This document shows, one piece after another, positions 47,942 through 61,407 of a stretch of 64,000 bases of DNA (its first letter is position 1; the number at the start of each line of letters is the position of its first letter). Below the pieces are notes generated by a model that did no database searches, had not been told where the DNA came from, and saw only the letters and a program-made list of their open reading frames with translations. The stretch is from Pseudidiomarina tainanensis (GTDB taxonomy: Bacteria > Pseudomonadota > Gammaproteobacteria > Enterobacterales > Alteromonadaceae). The position numbers were made by a program, and so were the translations under genes. The DNA lies in the NCBI RefSeq assembly GCF_004214835.1, contig NZ_PIQJ01000002.1, positions 1 to 64,000 on the forward strand, in the 5' to 3' direction.

Positions 47942-48786
47942 AGCCAAATGCTTTGATATTCTGCACCGCGGTCTTGCGCCAATAGCGGTGTTAAATAATC
48001 CATAATGTCATGAATTTGTTCCGTTAAACCAAACGGTGGATTGATAAATAGCATGCCACAGCCGTTGAGTTTACTGCGGTCAGTGGCTGTGCGGATGAGT
48101 AAATCGACCGCAAACACCTTTTCGACACCGGCAATACGTTTCACCTTTTGATGAAAGTCGCCAATGGTCAACGGATCTTTAATCGGATACCACACCGCAT
48201 AAATCCCTGTTGCCCAGCGCCGCACACCATCAGTAAGCGCACGCACGACTTGTTCAAACTCATCACGCTGTTCAAATGGCGGATCAATCAGCACCATGCC
48301 GCGCTTTTGTGGGGGTGGCAATAAGGCTTTGAGCGCGCCATAACCATTGGTTTGTTCTAATACTTTAATTTGCTTTGCTGCGGGAAACTCGCTGCGCACA
48401 TTTTCAGCCAACGCACCGCTGTCTTGTGGGTGCATTTCACACAGCGTCAGACTATCTTGTGGTCGCAAATGTTGTGCGCTGAACCAAGGCGAGCCCGGGT
48501 ACCAGCGCAGTTGTTCTGGGCTATTAACCTGTTTCACCCACTCAACGTAGCGCTGAATAGCGGGCGGTAAATCGTCGCGAGCCAGTAACCGCGCGATTCC
48601 GTCGGTTGCCTCACCAGTTTTTTGCGCCTGCTCCCCTTGAAGGTCATACATACCAATGCCGGCATGCGTATCAAGCAACCAAAATGGTTTATCTTTTTGC
48701 TGAAGATATTCTAGGGCAACACATTGCAAAACGTGTTTGAGGACATCGGCAAAGTTGCCGGCATGGTAACTATGCCGATAGTTCAT
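47938..48786 (-). CDS. rlmJ: 23S rRNA (adenine(2030)-N6)-methyltransferase RlmJ
   Basis: SAM-dependent enzyme methylating A2030 of 23S rRNA, 282 residues. The diagnostic N-terminus MNYRHSYHAGNFADVLKH and the catalytic DPPFEQ motif are present, plus LDTHAGIGMYDL (motif X/I region). Its 3' end overlaps the convergent prkB by 4 bp. It is adjacent to the OsmC-like gene (no gap). Confidence 0.96.
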   Translation of the reverse strand: MNYRHSYHAGNFADVLKHVLQCVALEYLQQKDKPFWLLDTHAGIGMYDLQGEQAQKTGEATDGIARLLARDDLPPAIQRYVEWVKQVNSPEQLRWYPGSPWFSAQHLRPQDSLTLCEMHPQDSGALAENVRSEFPAAKQIKVLEQTNGYGALKALLPPPQKRGMVLIDPPFEQRDEFEQVVRALTDGVRRWATGIYAVWYPIKDPLTIGDFHQKVKRIAGVEKVFAVDLLIRTATDRSKLNGCGMLFINPPFGLTEQIHDIMDYLTPLLAQDRGAEYQSIWL

Positions 48787-49212
48787 CTACGCATTCTCAC
48801 CCGTGTCTACGATTGCATAGCTATGCGTAACTTTTACCGAGGCTTCCAGCATCTTCGCAACTGAACAGTACTTGTCTGCTGATAAAGCAACCGCACGTTC
48901 AACATGCTTTTCAGCAACGTCAGTACCGGTGACAATAAAGTGCAGGTGAACGTGGGTAAACACAGCAGGCACTGCATCGGCACGCTCACCCTTCACTTCG
49001 CACTGCACACCAGTAACCTGCTGACGTGCCTTTTCTAAAATACTCACCACGTCAACTGAGGAGCATCCACCAGCAGCCATTAACACCAACTCCATTGGGC
49101 TTGCGGCTTCGGCTTTATTGCCATCCATTGCCACCGTATGACCCGAGCCTGACTTCGCCTCGAATACTAAACCGTCACGCCAATTCACTGTTGCATGCAT
49201 GGTTGCTGCCAT
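48787..49212 (-). CDS. OsmC family peroxiredoxin-like protein (YhfA type)
   Basis: 141 residues with the OsmC/Ohr fold and the two redox cysteines Cys50 (AAGGCSSVDV) and Cys116 (DKYCSVAKML), as in YhfA-type proteins. It probably reduces organic hydroperoxides or acts in sulfur/thiol stress. Its stop directly abuts the rlmJ ATG, so the two are co-transcribed. Confidence 0.9.
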   Translation of the reverse strand: MAATMHATVNWRDGLVFEAKSGSGHTVAMDGNKAEAASPMELVLMAAGGCSSVDVVSILEKARQQVTGVQCEVKGERADAVPAVFTHVHLHFIVTGTDVAEKHVERAVALSADKYCSVAKMLEASVKVTHSYAIVDTGENA

Positions 49213-49237
49213 CGATAACTCCTTTTCGTTGTGTCTA

Positions 49238-51735
<2,498 letters not shown>

Positions 51736-51753
51736 AGCGTGTCTCCGCTTTGG

Positions 51754-52977
<1,224 letters not shown>

Positions 52978-52984
52978 TCATGCC

Positions 52985-53004
52985 GTTCAAATTGGTTCAA
53001 ATTG
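52985..53004. repeat. Tandem decamer in the astC leader
   Basis: GTTCAAATTG is present twice, back to back (52985-52994, 52995-53004), 16-36 bp before the astC start codon. It may be a regulator half-site pair or a slippage duplication. Confidence 0.5.
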
Positions 53005-53123
53005 ACCTTCTGAAGAGGTCGCGTAAAGTGGCTATATTATTGCAGAAAAAAGCAACGCTGTCGTGCTTGCAGCACACAAAAAGTAGGGTGTTTTAGGGAA
53101 CTTAGCTTGATTTGCAGACGCGT

Positions 53124-53137
53124 TGCATAAGTATGCA
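53124..53137. promoter_or_regulatory. ARG-box-like palindrome upstream of astC
   Basis: TGCAT-AAGT-ATGCA, a perfect palindrome with a 4-bp centre that fits the ArgR consensus TGnAT-A/T-rich-ATnCA. It is 156 bp upstream of the astC ATG and the only such site found in the pabA-astC gap. ArgR control of an arginine-catabolism operon is expected from other gammaproteobacteria. Confidence 0.55.
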
Positions 53138-53179
53138 GAAGCACCTATTTTCGTTGAATATCTATTGCTTAACTTTTAT

Positions 53180-53767
53180 TCAGGTGGGCTGGCAAAATTC
53201 CAGAAATCGCTGAAAAATCGCGTGGCCATGTTCCGTCTCTATGGCTTCTGGATGGTATTGAACCCCCCACACTGGCAAATCAGCATGGCGAATTGCCATA
53301 ATCTCTCGCTCACCCGCGGAGTTCGTCACCCAAGCGTCGACCAAAAGTTCTTCAGGTAGATGCTCATTGGCTAAAACCAAGGAATGATAGCGGGCAACTT
53401 TAAATGGCGATGGTAAGCCTTGAAATAGGCCGAGGTTATGATGATGGAGTTCGGAAGTTTTGCCATGCATGACTTGTCTAGCGCGCACTACTTGCGCGCC
53501 AAATACTTGTCCGATGGCTTGGTGACCCAAACACACCCCAAGTAGCGGGATTTGCCCCGCAAACTTTTCAATCACGGCCAGCGAAATGCCAGCTTCATTG
53601 GGGGTGCAAGGCCCCGGCGATATCACAATACCGCTGAGCGGTAACTGCTGAATTTCTGCAAGGCTAATTTGATCGTTACGCACAACTTTGACGGTGGCGT
53701 TCAACTCGCGAAAGTAGCGCACAACATTGTGCGTGAACGAGTCATAATTATCGATCATCAGCAGCAT
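53180..53767 (-). CDS. pabA: Glutamine amidotransferase component of aminodeoxychorismate/anthranilate synthase
   Basis: Class I amidotransferase of 195 residues supplying ammonia for 4-amino-4-deoxychorismate (folate) and possibly anthranilate. Catalytic Cys in GVCLGHQAIG; His and Glu in YHPEAIET. Standing alone next to trpS and away from trpE, it fits PabA, but amphibolic PabA/TrpG cannot be excluded. Located 3 bp after trpS. Confidence 0.9.
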   Translation of the reverse strand: MLLMIDNYDSFTHNVVRYFRELNATVKVVRNDQISLAEIQQLPLSGIVISPGPCTPNEAGISLAVIEKFAGQIPLLGVCLGHQAIGQVFGAQVVRARQVMHGKTSELHHHNLGLFQGLPSPFKVARYHSLVLANEHLPEELLVDAWVTNSAGEREIMAIRHADLPVWGVQYHPEAIETEHGHAIFQRFLEFCQPT

Positions 53768-53770
53768 AAG

Positions 53771-54775
53771 TTATGGCCGAGGTACAAACCCAATCACGTC
53801 ATACACCTTGCGCAAGGTTTCTGCGGCATGTGCACTAGCAGCCTCAGCACCTTTCGCCATCACTTGATCGAGATATGCACGATCGTGGCGCAATTCGTTG
53901 TAGCGCTGCTGAATAGGTTCGAGCATAGCCACGACGGCGTCGGCGGTATCACCTTTCAAGTGACCGTACATTTTGTCTTCGTACTCTGGCACCAAATCCG
54001 CAATGGCACGACCTGTTGCTGCCGACAGGATTGACAGCAAGTTCGATACACCTGGCTTTTCTTCGGTATCAAAATAAATACGTGCTTGCTCATCTGAATC
54101 GGTTACAGCACGTTTCAGCTTTTTAGTAATCTTCTTCGGGTCTTCTAACAAGCCAATAAAGTTATTTGGATTATCATCCGACTTCGACATTTTTTTGGTT
54201 GGATCTTGCAAGCTCATGACGCGCGCACCAACCTCTGGAATAAACGGGTCAGGAATGGTAAATACGTCACCGTAAATGTTATTAAAGCGAGTCGCGACAT
54301 CACGAGCGAGCTCAAGATGCTGCTTTTGATCGTTGCCCACCGGCACTTCATTGGCTTGGTATAACAAAATATCTGCCGCCATCAGTGCTGGATACGTGAA
54401 CAAACCAGCATTGATATTATTTGCGTGGCGATCGGATTTATCTTTAAACTGAGTCATCCGATTCAATTCGCCCATTTGAGTGTAGCAATTTAATACCCAA
54501 GCCAATTGCGCATGTTCTGGTACATGTGACTGCACAAAAATCACGCTCTTCTCGGGATCCAGCCCACACGCCATGTACAAGGCTAAGCCATCTAACGTCG
54601 CTTCACGCAACTTTTCTGGTTCTTGGCGAACCGTAATCGCGTGTAAATCAACCAACATAAAACGACAGTCATGAGTGTCTTGCATCTTGACCCATTGACG
54701 CAACGCGCCAATGTAATTACCAATTGAAAGTTGTCCTGATGGCTGACAGCCGCTTAGTACAATGGGTTTACTCAT
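53771..54775 (-). CDS. trpS: Tryptophanyl-tRNA synthetase
   Basis: Class I aminoacyl-tRNA synthetase of 334 residues. The HIGH-equivalent is SIGNYIGAL and the KMSKS loop is KKMSKSDDN. The GxDQ motif reads GNDQKQH. Normal length for bacterial TrpRS. It lies between rpe and pabA on the same strand. Confidence 0.98.
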   Translation of the reverse strand: MSKPIVLSGCQPSGQLSIGNYIGALRQWVKMQDTHDCRFMLVDLHAITVRQEPEKLREATLDGLALYMACGLDPEKSVIFVQSHVPEHAQLAWVLNCYTQMGELNRMTQFKDKSDRHANNINAGLFTYPALMAADILLYQANEVPVGNDQKQHLELARDVATRFNNIYGDVFTIPDPFIPEVGARVMSLQDPTKKMSKSDDNPNNFIGLLEDPKKITKKLKRAVTDSDEQARIYFDTEEKPGVSNLLSILSAATGRAIADLVPEYEDKMYGHLKGDTADAVVAMLEPIQQRYNELRHDRAYLDQVMAKGAEAASAHAAETLRKVYDVIGFVPRP

Positions 54776-54793
54776 AATCTGTTGATTCCGTTT

Positions 54794-55465
54794 TTAAACT
54801 ACTGTTGCAAGTTGTTGACGCATAGTCGCAATCACTTGCGCATAATCGGGTTGATTGAAAATCGCTGACCCAGCCACAAACATATCAGCGCCAGCAGCGG
54901 CTATTTCGGCAATATTGTCAACTTTCACGCCACCATCGATTTCTAAACGAATATCACGACCACTTGCATCAATGATTTGTCGTGCTTGACGTAACTTGTC
55001 CAACGTTGCAGGAATAAATGCTTGACCGCCGAAGCCTGGGTTGACTGACATCAATAGGATGACGTCAACTTTATCCAAAACGTAATCCAAATAATGTAAT
55101 GGTGTGGCTGGGTTAAATACTAAACCAGCCTGGCAACCCGCTGCCTTAATTTGTTGCAATGAACGGTCGATGTGCGTTGACGCTTCTGGATGAAAGGTGA
55201 TGATTGACGCGCCAGCTGCAGCGAAGTCATCAATCATACGATCCACCGGCTGCACCATTAAATGTACGTCAATTGGTGCAGTAATTCCGTAATCGCGCAA
55301 CGCTTTGCAAACCATCGGGCCGATGGTCAAATTAGGTACAAAGTGATTATCCATTACATCAAAATGCACAACGTCTGCGCCAGCCGCTAAAACGTTTTCA
55401 ACTTCTTCACCGAGTCGAGCAAAATCGGCTGACAATATCGATGGTGCAATTAGAAAGTCACGCAT
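54794..55465 (-). CDS. rpe: Ribulose-phosphate 3-epimerase
   Basis: TIM-barrel metalloenzyme interconverting ribulose-5-phosphate and xylulose-5-phosphate, 223 residues from the ATG at 55465 (GGTGAGG upstream); a longer frame to 55504 adds 13 unrelated residues. Motifs: [38 protein letters not shown] and EIDGGV. First gene of the rpe-trpS-pabA run (the usual gph is absent). Confidence 0.97.
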   Translation of the reverse strand: MRDFLIAPSILSADFARLGEEVENVLAAGADVVHFDVMDNHFVPNLTIGPMVCKALRDYGITAPIDVHLMVQPVDRMIDDFAAAGASIITFHPEASTHIDRSLQQIKAAGCQAGLVFNPATPLHYLDYVLDKVDVILLMSVNPGFGGQAFIPATLDKLRQARQIIDASGRDIRLEIDGGVKVDNIAEIAAAGADMFVAGSAIFNQPDYAQVIATMRQQLATVV

Positions 55466-55604
55466 AAACACCTCACCTGTATAAAATTCGCCATAGTGTA
55501 CCAAAGGTTAGTGCGCTTAGCAGTCAAAAAAATGCGGGAATTTGCTTGGCAGTTTGCGTTATTTCCTGCTATTTTAGTAGCTCATTTATTAACCGGAGGT
55601 TCCC

Positions 55605-55907
55605 ATGAAACTGTCAGCAATGTCAGTCTTAGTGGCTACAAGCATTGTGCTTACTAGCGCAGTGGGTGCTTCTGCGTGGCATACACAAAACAGCAAAACG
55701 CTCGAAGAGTGCCAAGCACTCATGCAAAATAGTGAGCAACCTAATGCACAACAAGTGTGTGAAGCACATCAGCAAAGTGTGACTTGGGGAAGCTGGTTTA
55801 GTGGGAAAAGCCGTTCAACACAATTTCATTTCTTAGATTTATTCGAGTTGCTGTTTGGCTCCTCTGAAGCCAGCAAGCGCGACTACAATCATCCAATCAG
55901 TGGTTAA
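55605..55907 (+). CDS. Small exported protein, unknown function
   Basis: 100 residues with a signal peptide (1-24, ending ASA). Two Cys (35 and 52) may form a disulfide. The C-terminal FLDLFELLFGSSEASKRDYNH segment resembles the start of the next gene's product (FLDIIISVLAALFG...RDFNH), suggesting a duplicated module. GGAGG ribosome site. It abuts the DUF2970 gene. Confidence 0.6.
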   Translation: MKLSAMSVLVATSIVLTSAVGASAWHTQNSKTLEECQALMQNSEQPNAQQVCEAHQQSVTWGSWFSGKSRSTQFHFLDLFELLFGSSEASKRDYNHPISG

Positions 55908-55913
55908 GTGGTT

Positions 55914-56135
55914 ATGTCTTTACTGAAGACAGATGCCGAGCCGGCAAAAAAGCCCTCTTTTCTAGACATTATCATCAGTGTATTAGCAGCGTTGTTTGGT
56001 GTTCAATCTGACCGCAACCGACAGCGCGATTTCAATCATGGTAATCCAGTGATTTACGTCGCGGTCGGTGCAGTGTTTGTCATCTTGTTTGTGCTAACGC
56101 TGGTGCTGATCGTTAGCTGGGTTGTTCCAGACTAG
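55914..56135 (+). CDS. DUF2970 family small membrane protein
   Basis: 73 residues from the ATG at 55914 (a GTG two codons earlier directly follows the upstream stop and is an alternative). An amphipathic segment LDIIISVLAALFGVQS is followed by the DUF2970 motif RDFNHGNP and one strong membrane helix (about 45-70). Function unknown. Its 3' end overlaps the convergent oligopeptidase gene by 23 bp. Confidence 0.8.
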   Translation: MSLLKTDAEPAKKPSFLDIIISVLAALFGVQSDRNRQRDFNHGNPVIYVAVGAVFVILFVLTLVLIVSWVVPD

Positions 56136-58170
56136 TGATGCCAGAGTGGCGCAATAGTGCATCAACCTGAGGTTCACGGCCACGAAACTCTTTGAATAGC
56201 GCCATGGCTTCGCGCGAACCACCCCGCTCTAGAATTGCCCGCAAGAAATCTTGTCCAGTTTCACGATTGAAAATACCCTCGTCTTCAAAACGTGAGTAGG
56301 CGTCTGCCGATAATACTTCCGCCCACTTGTAACTGTAGTAACCAGCCGCATAGCCTCCAGCAAAAATATGCCCGAAACTGTGCTGGAAGCGGTTATAAGC
56401 GGGTGGCTTGCGCACTGCAACTTCATCACGAACTGAATCTAAGATGGCTTGAATGGTATCACCCTGTGCTGGGTCGTAATCGCGATGAATGCGTAAATCA
56501 AACAAACTAAACTCTAATTGCCGGACCATTTGCATCGCCGACTGAAAGTTGCGCGCCGCTAACATGTTGTCGAGCAGTTGTTGAGGCAACGGTTCGCCGG
56601 TTTCATAGTGCCCAGAAATCATGGCTAAGGCCTCTGGTTCCCAGCACCAGTTTTCTAAGAACTGCGATGGAAGCTCTACTGCGTCCCATGCCACACCGTT
56701 AATCCCTGAAACTCCAGCAACATCAACTTTGGTCAACATGTGATGCAGGCCATGTCCAAATTCATGGAACAAGGTCAGTACTTCGTCATGCGTAAACAGC
56801 GCCGGCTTATCACCGACTGGTTTATTAAAGTTACAGGTGAGATAAGCAACCGGCAGTTGTAGTGTGTGATTCGCCGTGATCCGTCGCACCGCACATTCGG
56901 CCATCCACGCACCACCGCGCTTCCCTGAACGTGCATATAAATCTAAGAAGAAGCTACCACGTACATCACCGTTATTGTCGGTGATCACAAAGTAACGGAC
57001 GTTCGGGTGCCACGCAGCGACATTATCTTGTTCTTCAATGCGAATGCCAAAGAGGGTTTGGACAACGCTAAACAATCCCTTCACAACCTGGTTTTCAGGA
57101 AAGTACGGGCGCAGTTGCTCGTCGGAAATGGCATAGCGCTGTTGTTTCAGTTTCTCACTGTAATATGCAACATCCCACGCTTCGAGCTCATTGACTTGGT
57201 AATGATCACGCGCAAAATCGAGTACTTCTTGATAATCAGCCCGTGCTTGCGGCATAGAACGTTGCGCTAAATCTTGTAGAAATTGTTCAACTTGCGACGT
57301 TGACTCCGCCATTTTCGTTGCCAGTGACAAGTCGGCATAGTTTTTAAAGCCGAGTAACACGGCTAGCTCATGTCGTAAAGCAAGCGTCTCCGACATAATT
57401 TGCGAGTTATCAAATTCGCCTGCTTGCGGCCCTTGATCGGATGCTCGGGTCGTGAACGCTTCATACATCGTGCGTCTGAATTCAGAATTATCCGCATAGG
57501 TCATTACCGGCAAATAACTCGGAAAATCCAAGCCAAACCGCCAGCCTTGCTGGTCGTGTTCGGCGGCAGCCGCCTGTGCGGCAGCAATAGCACTTTCCGG
57601 TAAGCCGGCCAATTCACTCTCGTCGGTCACCAAGTAGTACCAACTGTCGGTTGCGTCGAGTAAATGATTGCTAAATTGCGACGACAGCTCGGATAACTTC
57701 GTTTGAATTTCTGCATAACGTTGCTTTTTATCTTCAGGCAACGCGATGCCAGATAATTCGAAGTCGCGCAGCGTGTCGGTAATCACTTTGCGCTGTGCTT
57801 CAGTCAGTTGGTTGAATTCCGCGCTTTCTTTTAACCATTTAAAAGCAAGATAAAGACCTTCGTGTTGGCCAACAAAAGTGCCATACTCAGACAGTAATGG
57901 TAGACATTGGTCATGCGCTTCGCGCAGCTCCTTTGAGCTCACCACAGCATTTAAATGCGAAACCGGTGACCAACTTCTTTCCAGCAAGTCGTCCACTTGC
58001 TCGAGCGGCTCAACAAGACCGTTCCAAGTGAAATCGCCTTTGTCGATAACCTCAGCAATCGTCGTTTTACAATCACGAATACGCTGCTCGATTGCCGGCA
58101 CAATGTGCTCTGGTTGAATCGCTTCGAAGGGTGGTAAATGGTAATCACCGAGCAAAGGGTTTTGACTCAT
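56113..58170 (-). CDS. prlC: Oligopeptidase A (M3 metallopeptidase)
   Basis: Cytoplasmic zinc endopeptidase that degrades small peptides and signal peptides, 685 residues. Zinc motif HEFGHGLHH with the third ligand Glu in the downstream NGVAWDAVELPSQ segment. It starts NPLLGDYHLPPFEAIQPEHIVPAIE as in OpdA. No signal peptide. It is divergent from the DPP-IV-like gene. Confidence 0.97.
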   Translation of the reverse strand: MSQNPLLGDYHLPPFEAIQPEHIVPAIEQRIRDCKTTIAEVIDKGDFTWNGLVEPLEQVDDLLERSWSPVSHLNAVVSSKELREAHDQCLPLLSEYGTFVGQHEGLYLAFKWLKESAEFNQLTEAQRKVITDTLRDFELSGIALPEDKKQRYAEIQTKLSELSSQFSNHLLDATDSWYYLVTDESELAGLPESAIAAAQAAAAEHDQQGWRFGLDFPSYLPVMTYADNSEFRRTMYEAFTTRASDQGPQAGEFDNSQIMSETLALRHELAVLLGFKNYADLSLATKMAESTSQVEQFLQDLAQRSMPQARADYQEVLDFARDHYQVNELEAWDVAYYSEKLKQQRYAISDEQLRPYFPENQVVKGLFSVVQTLFGIRIEEQDNVAAWHPNVRYFVITDNNGDVRGSFFLDLYARSGKRGGAWMAECAVRRITANHTLQLPVAYLTCNFNKPVGDKPALFTHDEVLTLFHEFGHGLHHMLTKVDVAGVSGINGVAWDAVELPSQFLENWCWEPEALAMISGHYETGEPLPQQLLDNMLAARNFQSAMQMVRQLEFSLFDLRIHRDYDPAQGDTIQAILDSVRDEVAVRKPPAYNRFQHSFGHIFAGGYAAGYYSYKWAEVLSADAYSRFEDEGIFNRETGQDFLRAILERGGSREAMALFKEFRGREPQVDALLRHSGITSLEQPS

Positions 58171-58279
58171 GGAACTTCCTCTTGAATAATGCGTAAATAT
58201 TTTACTATCGCGTTTCTAATGATGAGATATGGGTGCTCGGTCTAATATCAAGGGCTGCACTTCACAACAGGGAATAACA

Positions 58280-60574
58280 ATGACACAAAATACCTCCTAT
58301 TGGCTACGCCAAACTTTCACTGCAGTGACTGCAGCGTTGCTGATCAGCGGCTGTAGTTCGTTACCCGGTGGCAGTAACACCGATACAGTTGCGTCGGCAC
58401 AGGGTTCTGAAGCTGTTCAATTTGACGAGCTGTATGGCGAAGGCAAATTTAATGCGCGGGGCGTCGGCCCAACGCGTTGGTTGGCAAATGGTAGCGGTTA
58501 TACCGTTCTAGAGAGCACCGAAAACGGTGGCCACGACCTCGTTAGATACCATCCTGAAACTCAGCAACGTACCGTACTTGTCGAAGCTGAAAACCTGCGC
58601 CCAAGTGCAACTGAAGAACCACTTGAAGTTGCCGACTACAGTTGGTCCGAAGATGGTAAAAAATTACTTATTTTTACCAACACGAAGCGCTCTTGGCGTA
58701 CCCATACCTTAGGTGATTACTGGGTTTATAATCTGTCGACCAAGCGTTTACAGCAACTCGGTGGCAATGCCGAGCCGTCGACACTGCAATTTGCAAAGTT
58801 TGACCCGCAAGCAACTCGTGTTGCTTACGTGATGAAAAACAATATTTATGTAGAAGACCTAAGTACGCAGAAAATCACGCAGCTGACAGATGACGGTAAC
58901 GACACTATCGTCAACGGTACTTTCGATTGGGTTAACGAAGAAGAGTTTTTCTTACGCGATGGTTTCCGTTGGAGCCCTGATGGCCGCTCAATTGCCTATT
59001 GGCAATTGGATACCGAAGGCACTCCACTGTTTACGATGATCAATAACACCGATGCGCTATACCCAACGCTGAAGCAATTTCCGTACCCGAAGGTCGGTGA
59101 AACCAATGCCGCCATGCGAATTGGCGTCATGCCGGCGAGCGGCGGCGACACAAAATGGATGAAAATACCAGGCGACCCACGTCAAAACTATTTGGTGCGC
59201 ATGCAGTGGGCTGGCAATAGCTCGCAGCTATTAATTCAGCAACTGACCCGCTCGCAAGCAGTGAATACTGCTTATTTAGCTGATGCAAAATCTGGTGCAG
59301 TCCGCGAATTATTGCAAGAAGTCACAGAGAGTTGGGCAGAATACGTTGATGATTTGCAATTTATCGACAACGGTAAATCATTTACTTGGTTGAGTGAGCG
59401 CAGCGGATTTCGCCATATTTACGTAGTACAGCGCGATACTGGACGCCTCAGCACAATTACTCGCGGCAATTGGGATGTCATCGAGGTTTTGCAAATTAAC
59501 GAAAATGATGGCTGGGTATACTTTATTGCCTCTCCAGAAACGCCGTTAGAGCGTTATTTATTCCGTGCCAGCCTTGATGGTAGCGGCAAACTTGAACGCT
59601 TGACACCAGACCAGCCAGGCACACATAGTTATCAACTTTCGGCTGATGCCAAGTATGCCGTGCATACCTTTTCTGACGTGAATAACATGCCTGTTGTCGA
59701 CATGATTTCGCTGCCGGAACATCGTCGTATTCGCGTCATTAAAGATAACGAAAACGCGCAGGACGCCTTTGATAAACTCAAACGTGGCGCTTTTGAATTC
59801 TTTCAAGTCGAAGCGCAAGATGGTCTAAAGCTTGATGGTTTTTTAATGAAACCAACCGATTTTGATCCAAGCAAAAAATATCCGATTTTGTTTTACGTTT
59901 ACGGCGAACCATGGGGGCAAACGGTTTCAAACAGCTGGGGCGGTGAGCGCTTTTTATTCCATACCTACTTAACGCAACAAGGCTACATCGTTGCATCAGT
60001 TGATAACCGCGGTACGCGTTCACCACGCGGTTTTGAATGGCGTCGCTCAATTTACAAAAATCTGGGTGATATCACCGTTCGTGATCAGCATGACGCCTTG
60101 CAGGCGATGTTAAAGCGCTGGGATTTCATTGACGGTGATCGCGTCGGCATCTGGGGGCACAGTGGCGGTGGTTCACAAACGCTGAATGCACTATTTCGCT
60201 ATCCAGAAGCTTACCATGTCGGCATGGCGTTAGCGCCAGTTCCTGATCTCACACTTTACGACACCATTTACCAAGAGCGTTACTCTGGTTTACTGCCTGA
60301 AGCTGCAGAGCGTTACCGTGAAACGTCAGCCATCACTCATGCCGAAAACTTACAAGGGGACTTGTTGTTAGTGCATGGCACCGGTGATGATAACGTGCAT
60401 TTTCAGGGTTCTGAGCGCTTAGTCAATGAGTTGATTAAGCATGGCAAGCAGTTCGATTATTTTGCCTATCCGAACCGTACGCATGGCATTAGCGAAGGCA
60501 AAGGCACCACGCAGCATTTGCGTACCATGATGGTTGAGTTTTTGAAACAAAACCTTCCAGTCAGTACGCCTTAG
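58280..60574 (+). CDS. Dipeptidyl peptidase IV-like S9 lipoprotein
   Basis: Prolyl dipeptidase of 764 residues from the ATG at 58280 (AGGGA upstream; an earlier in-frame start lacks one). Signal sequence with lipobox LISGC, so attached to the envelope. An N-terminal eight-bladed propeller (about 60-490) contains NEEEFFLRDGFRWSPDG with the Glu pair that binds the substrate amino terminus. The hydrolase domain carries Ser in WGHSGGGS, Asp in GTGDDNVHF and His in NRTHGIS. It cleaves X-Pro dipeptides from exogenous peptides, complementing the secreted subtilisin (inference). Confidence 0.94.
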   Translation: MTQNTSYWLRQTFTAVTAALLISGCSSLPGGSNTDTVASAQGSEAVQFDELYGEGKFNARGVGPTRWLANGSGYTVLESTENGGHDLVRYHPETQQRTVLVEAENLRPSATEEPLEVADYSWSEDGKKLLIFTNTKRSWRTHTLGDYWVYNLSTKRLQQLGGNAEPSTLQFAKFDPQATRVAYVMKNNIYVEDLSTQKITQLTDDGNDTIVNGTFDWVNEEEFFLRDGFRWSPDGRSIAYWQLDTEGTPLFTMINNTDALYPTLKQFPYPKVGETNAAMRIGVMPASGGDTKWMKIPGDPRQNYLVRMQWAGNSSQLLIQQLTRSQAVNTAYLADAKSGAVRELLQEVTESWAEYVDDLQFIDNGKSFTWLSERSGFRHIYVVQRDTGRLSTITRGNWDVIEVLQINENDGWVYFIASPETPLERYLFRASLDGSGKLERLTPDQPGTHSYQLSADAKYAVHTFSDVNNMPVVDMISLPEHRRIRVIKDNENAQDAFDKLKRGAFEFFQVEAQDGLKLDGFLMKPTDFDPSKKYPILFYVYGEPWGQTVSNSWGGERFLFHTYLTQQGYIVASVDNRGTRSPRGFEWRRSIYKNLGDITVRDQHDALQAMLKRWDFIDGDRVGIWGHSGGGSQTLNALFRYPEAYHVGMALAPVPDLTLYDTIYQERYSGLLPEAAERYRETSAITHAENLQGDLLLVHGTGDDNVHFQGSERLVNELIKHGKQFDYFAYPNRTHGISEGKGTTQHLRTMMVEFLKQNLPVSTP

Positions 60575-61341
60575 TCGTCGGTAAAATCAAGATATTGGTT
60601 GTTCAGCACGGTTACGCCGTGCTGACGCAACCACTGTTCAGCTGCTTCATAGTCAGGTGAGTGTTGTGCAACTAACTGCCAGAACGCTTTGCTGTGATTG
60701 AATTCTTGTAAGTGACAGAGTTCATGAATCACAACGTTAAGTACCACCCACTCCGGCGCCAGCCACAATTTCCAGCTAAAACGTAATTCACGCTTACGCG
60801 TACAATGCCCCCACTTACTGGTGAAGTCACCAATCGACCAACTGGTCGGATTAAGTTGATGCGCTGTGGACCAGGCCGAAAAAAACTGATCGAGCCATTG
60901 CATAGCTTGTTCTTTATACCAATTAACAATCGTCTGTTTGGGCTCGCGCTCGCTATTACTGCGCGCGGTAGTGGTTACAAATAATTCGTTACCGTAACGC
61001 TCGATGGTTTTTCGCGTTGCCACCGATACCTTTAATTTTAATGGCTGTCCAAGCCAACGTAATCGCTCGCCGGAGCGCCATTTTCTCGGCATTAAGTTAT
61101 CGAGCTGCTGACGTTGCCGATTTAGGTGCTTATTAATCCAGTCTTGTTTTTGCTCAACGAATTGAGCAATGACGGCCTCCGACATATGCCAAGGTGCTTG
61201 AACTTCTAAATTGCCGCGGGCAACTTTTAGCGCCAAGTTACGTCGTTTTTTACTGCGATTGATTTGGTAGATAAGGCTCATCGGTTTTTTCGTTGCTTTA
61301 TTCGTGTCCTCAGCCGGCTGTTGCATTGCACCTGCTGGCAT
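60571..61341 (-). CDS. YgjP-like (DUF45) metallopeptidase-fold protein
   Basis: 256 residues. The zinc motif HELCHLQEFNHSKAFW (HExxH plus downstream His) and the upstream WGHCTRKRELRFSWKL block define the YgjP/SprT-like family, whose biological substrate is uncertain. The ATG at 61341 has no clear ribosome site; Met6 (61326) has AGGTG upstream and may be the true start. Overlaps the convergent DPP-IV-like gene by 4 bp. Confidence 0.85.
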   Translation of the reverse strand: MPAGAMQQPAEDTNKATKKPMSLIYQINRSKKRRNLALKVARGNLEVQAPWHMSEAVIAQFVEQKQDWINKHLNRQRQQLDNLMPRKWRSGERLRWLGQPLKLKVSVATRKTIERYGNELFVTTTARSNSEREPKQTIVNWYKEQAMQWLDQFFSAWSTAHQLNPTSWSIGDFTSKWGHCTRKRELRFSWKLWLAPEWVVLNVVIHELCHLQEFNHSKAFWQLVAQHSPDYEAAEQWLRQHGVTVLNNQYLDFTDD

Positions 61342-61407
61342 TTTCGGCGATCATAGTCGAATTCTTATTATGAACTATTACTCTAGCATGTCACAGGAGT
61401 TGAGCAC

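Noticed and set aside
53050-53085. Sigma-54 promoter upstream of astC (GCACG...TTGC)
   Set aside because: The GG/GC pair is imperfect and the spacing is 12 instead of 10 bp, so it does not fit the strict -24/-12 rule.
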